DNA of 64,000 bases from Armatimonadota bacterium (GTDB lineage: Bacteria; Armatimonadota; UBA5829; DTJY01): positions 1 to 64,000 of the forward strand of contig JAGONM010000015.1 in assembly GCA_017993055.1 (NCBI GenBank), in the 5' to 3' direction. The position numbers were made by a program, and so were the translations under genes. The notes under the pieces are model-generated. The model saw only the letters and a program-made list of their open reading frames with translations. It had not been told where the DNA came from and did not search any database. Shown piece after piece: positions 14,897-22,861 of this stretch. The first letter of the stretch is position 1, and every line of letters starts with the position of its first letter.

Positions 14897-16285
14897 CTAC
14901 CGGAACCTCACCGAGTACAGGTCCGCGTCCTTCAGCTTCACCCTCAGCTTGACCGGCTTCCCCGCGAGGGATGAGACGTCGCTCCCGCCGTTCCACTTCA
15001 CCACGCGCTCGATCTCGTCGCCGTAGATCGGCGGGCAGTCGTCCATCGCGAACCCCGGTATCGCCTTCCCCGAAGCATCCTGAAGCTCGACGACGACCTC
15101 GCCCGGGCCTGAGGTCGAGTAGTTGATCGCCAGCTCCTTCCCCTCGAAGGTGAGCGGCTTCGTGACGAACTCCCCTCCCCCGTAGCCCGCGCTCACCGAG
15201 ACGAAGCCGTCGGTGCGGACCGTCGTGCGGACCATGTGTGCGCTCGGATGGCGGTAGTGCTGCGAGTAGTAGATCGAGATCTCGCCCGGCGTCAGCTCCA
15301 GTATTCCCCAGGCGGCCATGACGTTGCGGTCGGTCCAGTTCAACTGATCGAGCCCCGGGCGCATGAAGGCTTCCGGCCACCGATGGAAGATGAGGCCGTC
15401 GCGGCCGCTCATGAACACGCCGTCGGAGACGCCCATCTCCTTGTGAGACTCGACCGCCTTGCGCTCGAGCACGAAGCGCTTCGGGAAGCCGACGTAGACG
15501 TGCGGCGCGCGGAAGTACGGGGTGATCGCGTTCGTGTAGAGCTGTTCCGGCGGCGCCCCGGTGTACGTGACCCACTCGCCCTTGCTCCAGTGGACGAAGT
15601 CCTTCGACGAGGCACGCTTGATCTCCCGCGTCCGGTTTCGATAGTCGCGGTAGTAGCAGACGTACTCGCCCCGGTTCGGGTCCCAGAAGGCGAGGTTCTG
15701 AGAGTCGAACTTGCCGTCGGTGATGATCGGCGGGCCTTCCACCTGCTTCCAGCGGTACCCGTCCGGCGACACGAACGCGTTCAGGACGTTGACCCGCTCG
15801 CCGGCGTTCTCGGGGGCGACGGCCTTGTAGATCTCGTCGGGCCTGGCGTTCGGGTTGGGGTCCTTGAACGGGGCGAACGCGTGGCCGCCGGAGACCATCC
15901 AGACGATGTTGTTGTCCTTCGAGCCGCCGAACTCATAGATTCCGAGGTTCGGCCTCGTCCAGTGGACGCCGTCTGCGCTCTCGGCGACACAGCAGACCTC
16001 GACGTGGCTCCCGGGATCGCCGGAGCCTCGGTAGTACATCCGGTACTTCTCGCCGTCGTGGAGGTATGTCACGTAGGCGCTGGTCGGGCCTTCCCAGGGC
16101 GCGTCGAAGCGGAAGACCTCCTCCCTGGTAACGGGGTGATGGAGTTGGAGGCTCGCGCCGTCCATCTTCTCGATGAGATAGTCGTCCCAGAGCGGCTCGA
16201 GCCGCCCGCCGATATCTATCGTGCCCTGCGCGCAGAGCGCGGACGAGACCAGTGCCAGCATGAGAATGATCCTCCAGGTGCGCAT
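14897..16285 (-). CDS. Secreted five-bladed beta-propeller, GH43/GH32-like
   Basis: 462 aa with a signal peptide (IILMLALVSSALCA, cleavage near 19). The body shows the repeating blade pattern of furanosidase-like propellers: YVTYLHDGEKYRMYYRG, SADGVHWTRPNLGIYEFGGS, SPDGYRWKQVEGPP, FWDPNRGEYVCYYRD, KDFVHWSKGEW. The C-terminal ~90 residues form a beta-sandwich (ELAINYSTSGPGEVVVELQD). Such proteins are common in polysaccharide-degrading bacteria but few are characterised, so the substrate is not assigned. The ATG at 16285 has GGAGGA 8 bp upstream. The gene is convergent with cysK. Confidence 0.75.
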   Translation of the reverse strand: MRTWRIILMLALVSSALCAQGTIDIGGRLEPLWDDYLIEKMDGASLQLHHPVTREEVFRFDAPWEGPTSAYVTYLHDGEKYRMYYRGSGDPGSHVEVCCVAESADGVHWTRPNLGIYEFGGSKDNNIVWMVSGGHAFAPFKDPNPNARPDEIYKAVAPENAGERVNVLNAFVSPDGYRWKQVEGPPIITDGKFDSQNLAFWDPNRGEYVCYYRDYRNRTREIKRASSKDFVHWSKGEWVTYTGAPPEQLYTNAITPYFRAPHVYVGFPKRFVLERKAVESHKEMGVSDGVFMSGRDGLIFHRWPEAFMRPGLDQLNWTDRNVMAAWGILELTPGEISIYYSQHYRHPSAHMVRTTVRTDGFVSVSAGYGGGEFVTKPLTFEGKELAINYSTSGPGEVVVELQDASGKAIPGFAMDDCPPIYGDEIERVVKWNGGSDVSSLAGKPVKLRVKLKDADLYSVRFR

Positions 16286-16365
16286 AGGTGCATTCCTCCG
16301 GGGGGATTCTAGCACCCCGGGGGCACGACGGGCAAGTACGCAGGGAAACCCGCCCTCTCCGTCGC

Positions 16366-16446
16366 ACAAGTCCCATAGGTCCCATCAGTCTCATAGGTCC
16401 CATGGGACCCATAGGACGGATAAGACCAATATGACGAATGGGATGA
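16366..16446 (+). repeat. E 9-nt array upstream of the second four-helix-bundle gene
   Basis: Tandem 9-nt units of GTCCCATAG/GTCTCATAG type run to a CCATGGGAC centre and then reappear in inverted form (AGGACGGATAAGACC). The array is thus both periodic and palindromic. It ends ~30 bp before the gene start at 16476. Confidence 0.8.
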
Positions 16447-16475
16447 AGGACACGTCACCCGGAAAGGAGCCTGTC

Positions 16476-17036
16476 ATGCCGGACGGCTTCATCGCGCCGC
16501 ACGGCGGCTATGAGGCCCTGCTCTCCTACCGGAAGGCCCTCCTCGTCTTCGATGCCACCGTTTTCTTCTGCGAACGCTTCATAGACAGGCGCAGCCGCAC
16601 CTTCGACCAGATGGTTCAGGCCGCCCGATCCGGCAAGCAGAACATCGTGGAGGGCAGCGAGGCCGCCGCCGCCTCCAGTTCCACCGAGATCAAGCTCACC
16701 AACGTCGCCCGGGCAAGCCTGCAGGAGCTTCTCGAAGACTACAAGGACTTCCTTCGCCTGAAGAAGCTCCCGATCTGGGAGAAGGACCATCCGCAGGCGA
16801 AGGTCATCCGCGACCTGGCCTACGGGGCGAACGTGACCTACGGGACGTATGAGACGTATGTCGAGCAGGGCTCGCCCGAGGTCGCCGCGAACACCGTCAT
16901 CTGCCTGATCCACCAGGCCAACTACCTCCTCGACCGGCAGATCAGGAGCCTGGAGAAGAAGTTCCTGGAGGAGGGCGGCGTCCGCGAGCGGATGATGCGC
17001 GCCCGCCTCGACCACCGAGGCAAGCAGGGGCGCTAG
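16476..17036 (+). CDS. Four-helix-bundle protein with suffix domain
   Basis: A 186-aa helical protein. The core GYEALLSYRKALLVFDATVFFCERF ... DQMVQAARSGKQNIVEGSEA ... TNVARASLQELLEDYKDFL has the family pattern of S23/IVP-like bundles. The C-terminal extension LIHQANYLLDRQIRSLEKKFLEEGG matches the separate suffix-domain form of this family (TIGR04258-like). The function of such free-standing proteins is not established. The ATG at 16476 has AAAGGAG 6 bp upstream, a strong ribosome-binding site. E arrays lie on both sides, the downstream one starting at the stop codon. No reverse transcriptase is nearby. Confidence 0.82.
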   Translation: MPDGFIAPHGGYEALLSYRKALLVFDATVFFCERFIDRRSRTFDQMVQAARSGKQNIVEGSEAAAASSSTEIKLTNVARASLQELLEDYKDFLRLKKLPIWEKDHPQAKVIRDLAYGANVTYGTYETYVEQGSPEVAANTVICLIHQANYLLDRQIRSLEKKFLEEGGVRERMMRARLDHRGKQGR

Positions 17037-17130
17037 TCCCACGAGTCTCATCAGTCTCATCTGTCTCATCAGTCTCATCGGTCTCATGTGTCCCACAAGT
17101 CCCATGGGACGAATAGGACGGATAAGACCA
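17036..17130 (+). repeat. E 9-nt array downstream of the second four-helix-bundle gene
   Basis: Five clean GTCTCATCN units, then GTCCCACAA and GTCCCATGG, then the inverted half (GACGAATAG, GACGGATAA, GACC). The period of nine is exact. The downstream half matches the array at 16366-16446. Confidence 0.85.
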
Positions 17131-17151
17131 CTTCACCCAAGGCTCGAGGCT

Positions 17152-17286
17152 GTTTGCGCAGGCCCGAATCTCAATGAGGGCCTGCAAACCGGCCTTCCCC
17201 GAGATGCATCTCTGCGGTTGTTCATTCTGAGCGTGGAGGCTTTGCCATTTTGCCAAACCATATGTGGCAGAGCCTTTGGCAAAGCC
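17152..17286 (-). other. Two hairpins after the RepA-like ATPase gene
   Basis: One hairpin pairs GCAGGCCC (17158-17165) with GGGCCTGC (17178-17185), extended outward by GTTTGC/AAAC. The other pairs GGCTTTGCCA (17238-17247) with TGGCAAAGCC (17277-17286) and holds a second stem TGCCA/TGGCA inside. They fill the 253 bp between two convergent genes and may terminate transcription, though neither has a T-tract. No gene is seen here. Confidence 0.5.
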
Positions 17287-17289
17287 TTA

Positions 17290-18834
17290 CTACTCCGGAC
17301 CGAGGCTCGGCTCGGGCAGCCGATAGCTGACGGACAGCCCAGTCCGCATCTTACACAGCTCCCCAGACTCAGCAGCCCCTCGCAGTGCCCGATCGACAGC
17401 ACGCTGGGCAATCCCCTCCACCTTCGCCAGCTCGATCAGGTCCTTCCTGGGGAGAGAGCCGCCCGCATCCGCAAGCGCGCGGAGGACGAAGTCGAGCGCC
17501 GCCTGCGTCCGGTCCGCCTTCGCCGACGACTCCCCGACGTACCGCACCTCAACCGAGTCGCCCTCCGCGTCCGCAACCTCCACCTCGAACGCCGGGACCT
17601 CCCCCTCCTCGCGCGACTTCGCCTGCTCCACCTGCATCCGCCCGGACCGGAGCTTCCTCAGGAACAGGTAGCTGGAGAGCGCCCCGCGGATCGCCGAGCT
17701 TCCCCGGAGCCGCTGGCCCGCGTCGTTCGACACCTGGCTCTGCTTCCGCGCGTGGTGGACGATCAGCAGGGTGCAACCCCGCTCCTTCGCAAGCGCCCCG
17801 AGCCGCCCGAGCAGGCCCGCCATCTCCGTGCTGGAGTTCTCGTCGAGGCCGTGCACCATCGCCAGCGGGTCAATGATCACCAGCCCGGCCCGGGCCTCCT
17901 CGATCCGCCGGCCGAGTTCCGCCAGGCCCGAAGGCTCGTCGAGCCGGATCGCCCCGCAGACCACCGATAGCGGCGCGTCGGACCCATCCGCCCCATCAGT
18001 CTCGTCGGTCTCATCAGTCCCATGGGACGTATGGGACGCGCAGGACGGATATGACAGGGACAGCCCCCGGTGGAGCTTCGTCATCCGCCGGGAGAGCAGG
18101 TTCCGCCCGCTCTCAGTGTCGAGGATCAGCACCCCCGTCGGGCTCGTCGCGAACTGCCCGAGCACCGGCAGATCGAGCGCCACGCACTGCGCGATGTGGT
18201 ACGCGAGCCACGACTTCCCCACCCCCGGGTCGCCCGCGATCATCGTGATCCCATGCCTGGGGACGAGCTGCTCGACCACCCACTCGACCGGCGGGACCTC
18301 CCCGGTCACGATCTCCCGGTAGGAGAGCATCGGCGGGCCGTCCGGCGCGAACCCCTCCGCCAGGCCGAGCGCGAGGCCCCTCGCCTCATCCCGCAGTTCC
18401 CCGATCGGGGAGTCCTCCCTCAGCGCGCGGGCGGAGAGGTCGAACATCCTCAGCATCAACCTCCTCCGCAGGAACGCCCGGTGCAGGCGGTCGGCAAAGT
18501 ACGACAGCCCGGCGGCGCACGGCTCGGACGCGAGCAGGTGGTCCAGGTAGCCGGACTCCTCCTCGTCGAGGAGAGGAGTCCCCCGCTCGACGCGCTCCCT
18601 GATCCAGCGGCAGTCCGGGGCCTTCGCGCCCTGGGAGAACATCACGCGGAGGGCGTCGTAGATGAGGGCGTGGTGCTCCCGGTAGAAGTGGTCGAGCGTG
18701 ATGGTTGACTCGACCCGCGCGAGTTCGGCGGGTTCGATCGGCGTGCATCGGGACATCGCGTAGCATCCGATGAGCCCCTGCTCCGCGCCGATGTCGTGCG
18801 GGAGCGGGCGGTCCTGGGCGTTCGGGCGTTTCAT
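17290..18834 (-). CDS. DnaB N-terminal domain plus RepA-like RecA-fold ATPase
   Basis: 514 aa. Residues ~10-160 match the helical DnaB N-terminal domain (EQGLIGCYAMSRC ... LDHFYREHHALIYDAL). A RecA-like domain of the RepA/AAA_25 class follows: Walker A GDPGVGKS at 201-208, LILDTESG at 237-243, Walker B VIIDPL at 319-324, and IVHHARK at 358-364. A C-terminal winged-helix-like segment ends the protein. Such proteins act as replication helicases or ATPases of plasmids and phages; no primase or origin is visible, so this may be an element remnant. Residues ~261-287 (THETDE-like, acidic) are encoded by an E array. The ATG at 18834 follows AGGAGGAGG. Confidence 0.8.
   Translation of the reverse strand: MKRPNAQDRPLPHDIGAEQGLIGCYAMSRCTPIEPAELARVESTITLDHFYREHHALIYDALRVMFSQGAKAPDCRWIRERVERGTPLLDEEESGYLDHLLASEPCAAGLSYFADRLHRAFLRRRLMLRMFDLSARALREDSPIGELRDEARGLALGLAEGFAPDGPPMLSYREIVTGEVPPVEWVVEQLVPRHGITMIAGDPGVGKSWLAYHIAQCVALDLPVLGQFATSPTGVLILDTESGRNLLSRRMTKLHRGLSLSYPSCASHTSHGTDETDETDGADGSDAPLSVVCGAIRLDEPSGLAELGRRIEEARAGLVIIDPLAMVHGLDENSSTEMAGLLGRLGALAKERGCTLLIVHHARKQSQVSNDAGQRLRGSSAIRGALSSYLFLRKLRSGRMQVEQAKSREEGEVPAFEVEVADAEGDSVEVRYVGESSAKADRTQAALDFVLRALADAGGSLPRKDLIELAKVEGIAQRAVDRALRGAAESGELCKMRTGLSVSYRLPEPSLGPE
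17981..18060 (-). repeat. E array in frame inside the RepA-like ATPase gene
   Basis: The array has the same CTCATCAGTCCCATGGGAC centre and AGGACGGATATGACAGG flank as the intergenic E arrays. Antisense to the array, the gene reads SHGTDETDETDGADGSD without a stop. It sits between the switch-like DTESG block and the Walker B strand. Confidence 0.85.
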
Positions 18835-18955
18835 GGTCGGCCTCCTCCTGGGGGTCGGTCGAACAAATGTTCCCCCATATATGAAGGGCGCGAAAATGCC
18901 CGAAATGAATGAACGGACCGAGAGGATTTCGTGAATTCTTTGGGAGGGGGGCGGG

Positions 18956-19019
18956 TGAGTGATTAGTGATGGGTGATGAGTGATTAGTGATGGGTGATTG
19001 GTGATGGGTGATGAGTGAC
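18956..19019 (+). repeat. F heptamer array
   Basis: Nine heptamers of GTGATTA/GTGATGG/GTGATGA type in tandem. The array is followed by the linker ACGTGCAAGAGCCGCCCC and then repeat B. The same F-linker-B junction occurs inverted at 25742-25860. The ~120 bp before it (18835-18955) hold only the upstream region of the ATPase gene. Confidence 0.85.
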
Positions 19020-19035
19020 GTGCAAGAGCCGCCCC

Positions 19036-19145
19036 GCCGTCATGCTGAGCTTGACTCAGCATCCATCCGGGGCTTGTGGATCCTGAATCGAGTTCAGGAT
19101 GACGGTCGGTCGTTCAGGGTGACGCCGGTACTACATGCGACACAC
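19036..19145 (+). repeat. B repeat block
   Basis: Hairpin TGCTGAG-CTTGA-CTCAGCA, then TCCTGAA-TCGAG-TTCAGGA, then two half-copies (TTCAGGATGAC, TTCAGGGTGAC), ending GGTACTACATGCGACACACACCG before repeat A. This block is nearly identical to those at 25625-25757 (inverted) and 40473-40603. Confidence 0.85.
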
Positions 19146-19147
19146 AC

Positions 19148-20097
19148 CGTCAGCCCTGAGTGCTCGGAGCGAAGCGGAGAGTGTATCGAAGGGCGGCCTT
19201 GCTCCACCAACCTCTGTACCTATGCCACCGTCCTTCGATACACGTCCCGGAGGACGCACTCAGGACTAGCGGGTCTTCTTCCGGCCACCTATCTCCGTCA
19301 GCCCTGAGTGCTCGGAGCGAAGCGAAGAGTGTATCGAAGGGCGGCCTTGCTCCGCCAACCCCTGCACCTGTGCCGTCGTCCTTCGATACACGCGCTGGAG
19401 CGCGCACTCAGGACTAGCGGGTTTTCTTCCGGTAACTGGTAACTGGTCACTGGTCACCCACACCGTCAGCCCTGAGTGCTCGGAGCGAAGCGGAGAGTGT
19501 ATCGAAGGGCGGCCTTGCTCCGCCAACCCCTGCACCTGTGCCATCGTCCTTCGATACACGCGCCGGAGCGCGCACTCAGGACTAGCGGGTTTTCTTCCGG
19601 TAACTGGTTACCGGCCACTGGTCACCCACACCGTCAGCCCTAAGTGCTCGGAGCGAAGCGGAGAGTGTATCGAAGGGCGTTCTTGCCGGTGCCGCCGTCC
19701 TTCGATACACGCGCCGGAGCGCGCACTCAGGACTAGCGGGTTTTCTTCCGGTAACTGATTACCGGTCACTGGTCACCCACTCCGTCAGCCCTGAGTGCTC
19801 GGAGCGAAGCGGAGAGTGTATCGAAGGGCGTTCTTGCCGGTGCCGCCGTCCTTCGATACACGCGCCGGAGCGCGCACTCAGGACTAGCGGGTCTTCTTCC
19901 GGTAACTGGTAACTGGTCACTGGTCACCCACACCGTCAGCCCTGAGTGCTCGGAGCGAAGCGGAGAGTGTATCGAAGGGCGGCCTTGCTCCGCCAACCCC
20001 TGCACCTGTGCCGTCGTCCTTCGATACACGCGCCGGAGCGCGCACTCAGGACTAGCGGGTTTTCTTCCGGTAACTGGTTACCGGTCACTGGTCACCC
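19148..20097 (+). repeat. Tandem array of six repeat A units with K heptamer spacers
   Basis: Six A inverted pairs with left arms at about 19148, 19297, 19463, 19634, 19784 and 19934. Each pair is followed by AGCGGGTTTTCTTCCGG and K heptamers (GGTAACT, GGTCACT). Unit length is 150-170 bp. Units 4 and 5 have lost part of the central spacer. The array ends at the stop of the DUF6785 gene. With the F and B blocks it fills 1.26 kb with no gene. Confidence 0.85.
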
Positions 20098-20098
20098 A

Positions 20099-22075
20099 TC
20101 ACGGCCAGGGGAACGTCGGGGTCGGGGCGCCGGTGAGCGCGCCGATCAGCGCCCAGACGACCGCCATCCCGAACTCCCCCAGGATCATCCCCAGGAACCA
20201 GGGCCGCGCCTTCACGTACAGGCTCATCCCCCCGTAGCGCAGGATCAGCCCCTTCACCAGCCACGCGACGAAGCACGCGAACCAGAACACCGAAGTCGTC
20301 CACGAGATGCAGAGCGCGTAACCCAGCGGGTGGAACGGCCACCAGAAGAACATCGCCCGCATGTACGCCAGGAACGCCGTCACGATCACCCCGACCGCGA
20401 AGAACACCGGCGCCTGCCACGTGAGCGCCGTCGAGCTCGCCATGTGCTGCTGGTACTCGCCGAACGCCCACAGGTTGTTGCCCTGGTAGACATATGTATA
20501 CAGGGTGATGCCGCCCTTCGTGTACGGCAGCCATATCTGGATGAACCCGGCGACCGCCAGCGCCGCCAGGATCGCGATGAGAAACACCGGCAGGAACGCG
20601 CGGCGGCGGACGTTGCTGCCGTCCGATATCTTCAGGCCGTCGAGGAAGCCCGTCAGCAGGAGGCCGCGCTGGTCTCGCAGGAACGCCCCGTCGAAGAAGG
20701 TAAGCATCATCACGTTGCCCGGGCCGAGCGAGTGGACCGGCGCGAACATCCGGTAGAAGTCTATCGGGCGGAAGCTGGTCTCGGTCATCAGCATGCCGGC
20801 CTCCGCGGTGCTCCTCGCCATCACGAGCGCGATCACGAATATGAACACGCCGAACTCGAGCAGGGCGATCCAGAGCGACATCCCGGCCAGGTGGCACCAC
20901 CCCATTATCAGCGCCAGGCTGAGGAACAGCCCCCAGAAGGCGACGCTGTACGGAATCATCTCCTGCTCGTCGTCGGCCTTCTCCATCATGAACGCCGCGC
21001 GCCCGACCTTCCGCAGGTGCGGCAGCGAGATGTAGACCAGGTAGCCCGCCAGGACGCAGTAGGCCCCCGCGGTCTGGTAGCCGATGAAGAGCGGCGTGCC
21101 GTACATCGGCATCACCTGCGGCTCCATGTTGAAAGAGGTCGCCACGACGTCCTGAACGCGCGCCAGTATCGCGAAGAACCATATCGCGAAGAGCACGTCA
21201 GAGGGCAGGAGGAAGAAGAAGCCGATCGCCGCGAAGGAGAGGTACATCGTGGTGAAGTACATGCTGTCCCACGGCGGGTTCACGAGGTACTGGTTGAGGT
21301 TCTGGGCCAGGTTGACCGCCGGGATGTTCGGGTACCAGTTGTGCAGGCCGTTGAAGGCGAATATTGCGGCCGGGAGGGCGACTCCCCCCCAGAAGAGCCT
21401 GTTGCCGAAGAGCGGGCCGCCCGGCTGGTCGTCCCTAACGAGCGCGAGCGGCGGCTGAACGAGCGGGAAGGCGAGCTTCTCGTTGTCCACCCACTGCCGC
21501 CGAAGGATCGTCGCCAGGCACAGGAAGGCGAAGATGACGAGCAGTACGAGCGCGCTCCAGGCGAGGAGCGGCACGACCCACGCGCTCCACGGGATGCCCT
21601 CCCCGGAGCGGAGCCCCTCGAAGAACCTGAGGGCCTCGAACTGCTGTGTGCCGCCGTCCGGGTCGAACGGGACCATCCACTTCTTGATGTTCGGGAAGAA
21701 CAGCTCCTGCCAGCGGTTTGCCGGGTTGGCGAAGTAGTTCGGCGTGACGAGCAGGGGGATGATCTTCTCGATAATGCCGCGCGACGATATCATGGAGGCG
21801 ACGAGCATCATGCAGTAGATCATCATCAGCTCGCCGGCGCTGAGGCCGAGCGCGCGCCTGAGCCTCTGCATGCCCTTGTTCAGGAGGAGCAGGAAGAAGA
21901 ATATGCCGATGACGGCGGGCGGCATCTGGAGGAAGCCGATCTGGATGCTCATGATGACCAGCTCGCCCCAGGATACGACGAAGCACACGACGGCCACCAG
22001 GATGAGGCCGACGATTATCGCGCGGAGGGATATGCCGGTGCGCTCGATGCGGTTGTCGGTGCCGGATACTTCCAT
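20099..22075 (-). CDS. Multi-pass membrane protein of the DUF6785 type
   Basis: 658 aa with about fourteen hydrophobic segments and two large soluble loops (about 110-165 and 475-500). Recognisable stretches are SAGELMMIYCMMLVASMISS, RRQWVDNEKLAFPL and RSTAEAGMLMTETSFRP. The family is known as uncharacterised DUF6785 membrane proteins from uncultured Armatimonadota/Planctomycetota-like genomes, with a distant oligopeptide-transporter appearance. That assignment is from memory and needs a profile search. The ATG at 22075 is taken; no clear Shine-Dalgarno sequence. It is isolated between repeat blocks; function unknown, transport probable. Confidence 0.7.
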   Translation of the reverse strand: MEVSGTDNRIERTGISLRAIIVGLILVAVVCFVVSWGELVIMSIQIGFLQMPPAVIGIFFFLLLLNKGMQRLRRALGLSAGELMMIYCMMLVASMISSRGIIEKIIPLLVTPNYFANPANRWQELFFPNIKKWMVPFDPDGGTQQFEALRFFEGLRSGEGIPWSAWVVPLLAWSALVLLVIFAFLCLATILRRQWVDNEKLAFPLVQPPLALVRDDQPGGPLFGNRLFWGGVALPAAIFAFNGLHNWYPNIPAVNLAQNLNQYLVNPPWDSMYFTTMYLSFAAIGFFFLLPSDVLFAIWFFAILARVQDVVATSFNMEPQVMPMYGTPLFIGYQTAGAYCVLAGYLVYISLPHLRKVGRAAFMMEKADDEQEMIPYSVAFWGLFLSLALIMGWCHLAGMSLWIALLEFGVFIFVIALVMARSTAEAGMLMTETSFRPIDFYRMFAPVHSLGPGNVMMLTFFDGAFLRDQRGLLLTGFLDGLKISDGSNVRRRAFLPVFLIAILAALAVAGFIQIWLPYTKGGITLYTYVYQGNNLWAFGEYQQHMASSTALTWQAPVFFAVGVIVTAFLAYMRAMFFWWPFHPLGYALCISWTTSVFWFACFVAWLVKGLILRYGGMSLYVKARPWFLGMILGEFGMAVVWALIGALTGAPTPTFPWP

Positions 22076-22242
22076 GTCGGCTGCTCGTGAGCGGCGGAGG
22101 GGACCCGCGCCGGGCGTACTTCGGATGCGGCGTCTCCCTGAGTATATCGCCGGGGGCGCGCGTTGTCAACGGATGGGGAGAGTGGGCAAGCTCAGAGGCC
22201 GTTCTCCTCGAGTAGCCCGAAGGGCGTACCGAGAGGCGCGCG

Positions 22243-22762
22243 AGGCCGTCCTTCGATACACGCCCGGAGGCGCACTCAGGACTAGCGGGGCTTCTTCCTG
22301 TAACCTATCACCGTCAGCCCTGAGTGCTCGGAGCGAAGCGGAGAGTGTATCGAAGGGCGCGGGGAAGCAGAACCCCCTCGGCCCGGAGGCCGGTCCCCCT
22401 TGACAAGGGGGACAGCCCGGACGCTCCCCTCCTTATCAAGGAGGGGCCGGGGGAGGTTCCGGGAGGCCGTCCTTCGATACACGCGCCGGAGCGCGCACTC
22501 AGGACTAGCGGGTCTTCTTCCTGCAACCTATCTCCGTCAGCCCTGAGTGCTCGGAGCGAAGCGGAGAGTGTATCGAAGGGCGGCTGGGAAGCAGAACCCC
22601 CTCGGCCCGGAGGCCGGTCCCCCTTGACAAGGGGGACAGCGGAGTCGCTCCCCTCCTTATCAAGGAGGGGCCGGGGGAGGTTCCGGAAGGCCGTCTCCTT
22701 CGATACGCTGCGCTACTCAGGACAGGCTTCGATACACGCCCGGAGGCGCACTCAGGACTGGA
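22243..22762 (+). repeat. Repeat A pairs carrying C elements in their spacers
   Basis: A right arm (22245-22283), A left arm (22312-22360), C block (22363-22462), A right arm (22468-22503), A left arm (22534-22582), C block (22590-22688), a degenerate A fragment (about 22689-22723) and a final right arm (22723-22760). In both C copies the element replaces the normal A spacer. C holds CCCCCTT-GAC-AAGGGGG and CCCCTCCTT-ATC-AAGGAGGGG hairpins. The block fills most of the 786-bp gap; no gene is seen. Confidence 0.8.
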
Positions 22763-22861
22763 CGGTTGCGGCTGCCGGCCACTCGCTCCGAGCCGGCTGT
22801 TGAACGCGAGGCGACTATCTGATATGATGTCCCAGGCCAAATCCGCAGGCGATCGGCAGGG

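Noticed and set aside
19148-20052. Integron attC sites
   Set aside because: No RYYYAAC/GTTRRRY core pairs at arm ends and no integrase or gene cassettes between units.
19148-20097. CRISPR array
   Set aside because: Units are 150-170 bp, palindromic, with near-identical content and no unique 30-40-nt spacers; no cas genes nearby.
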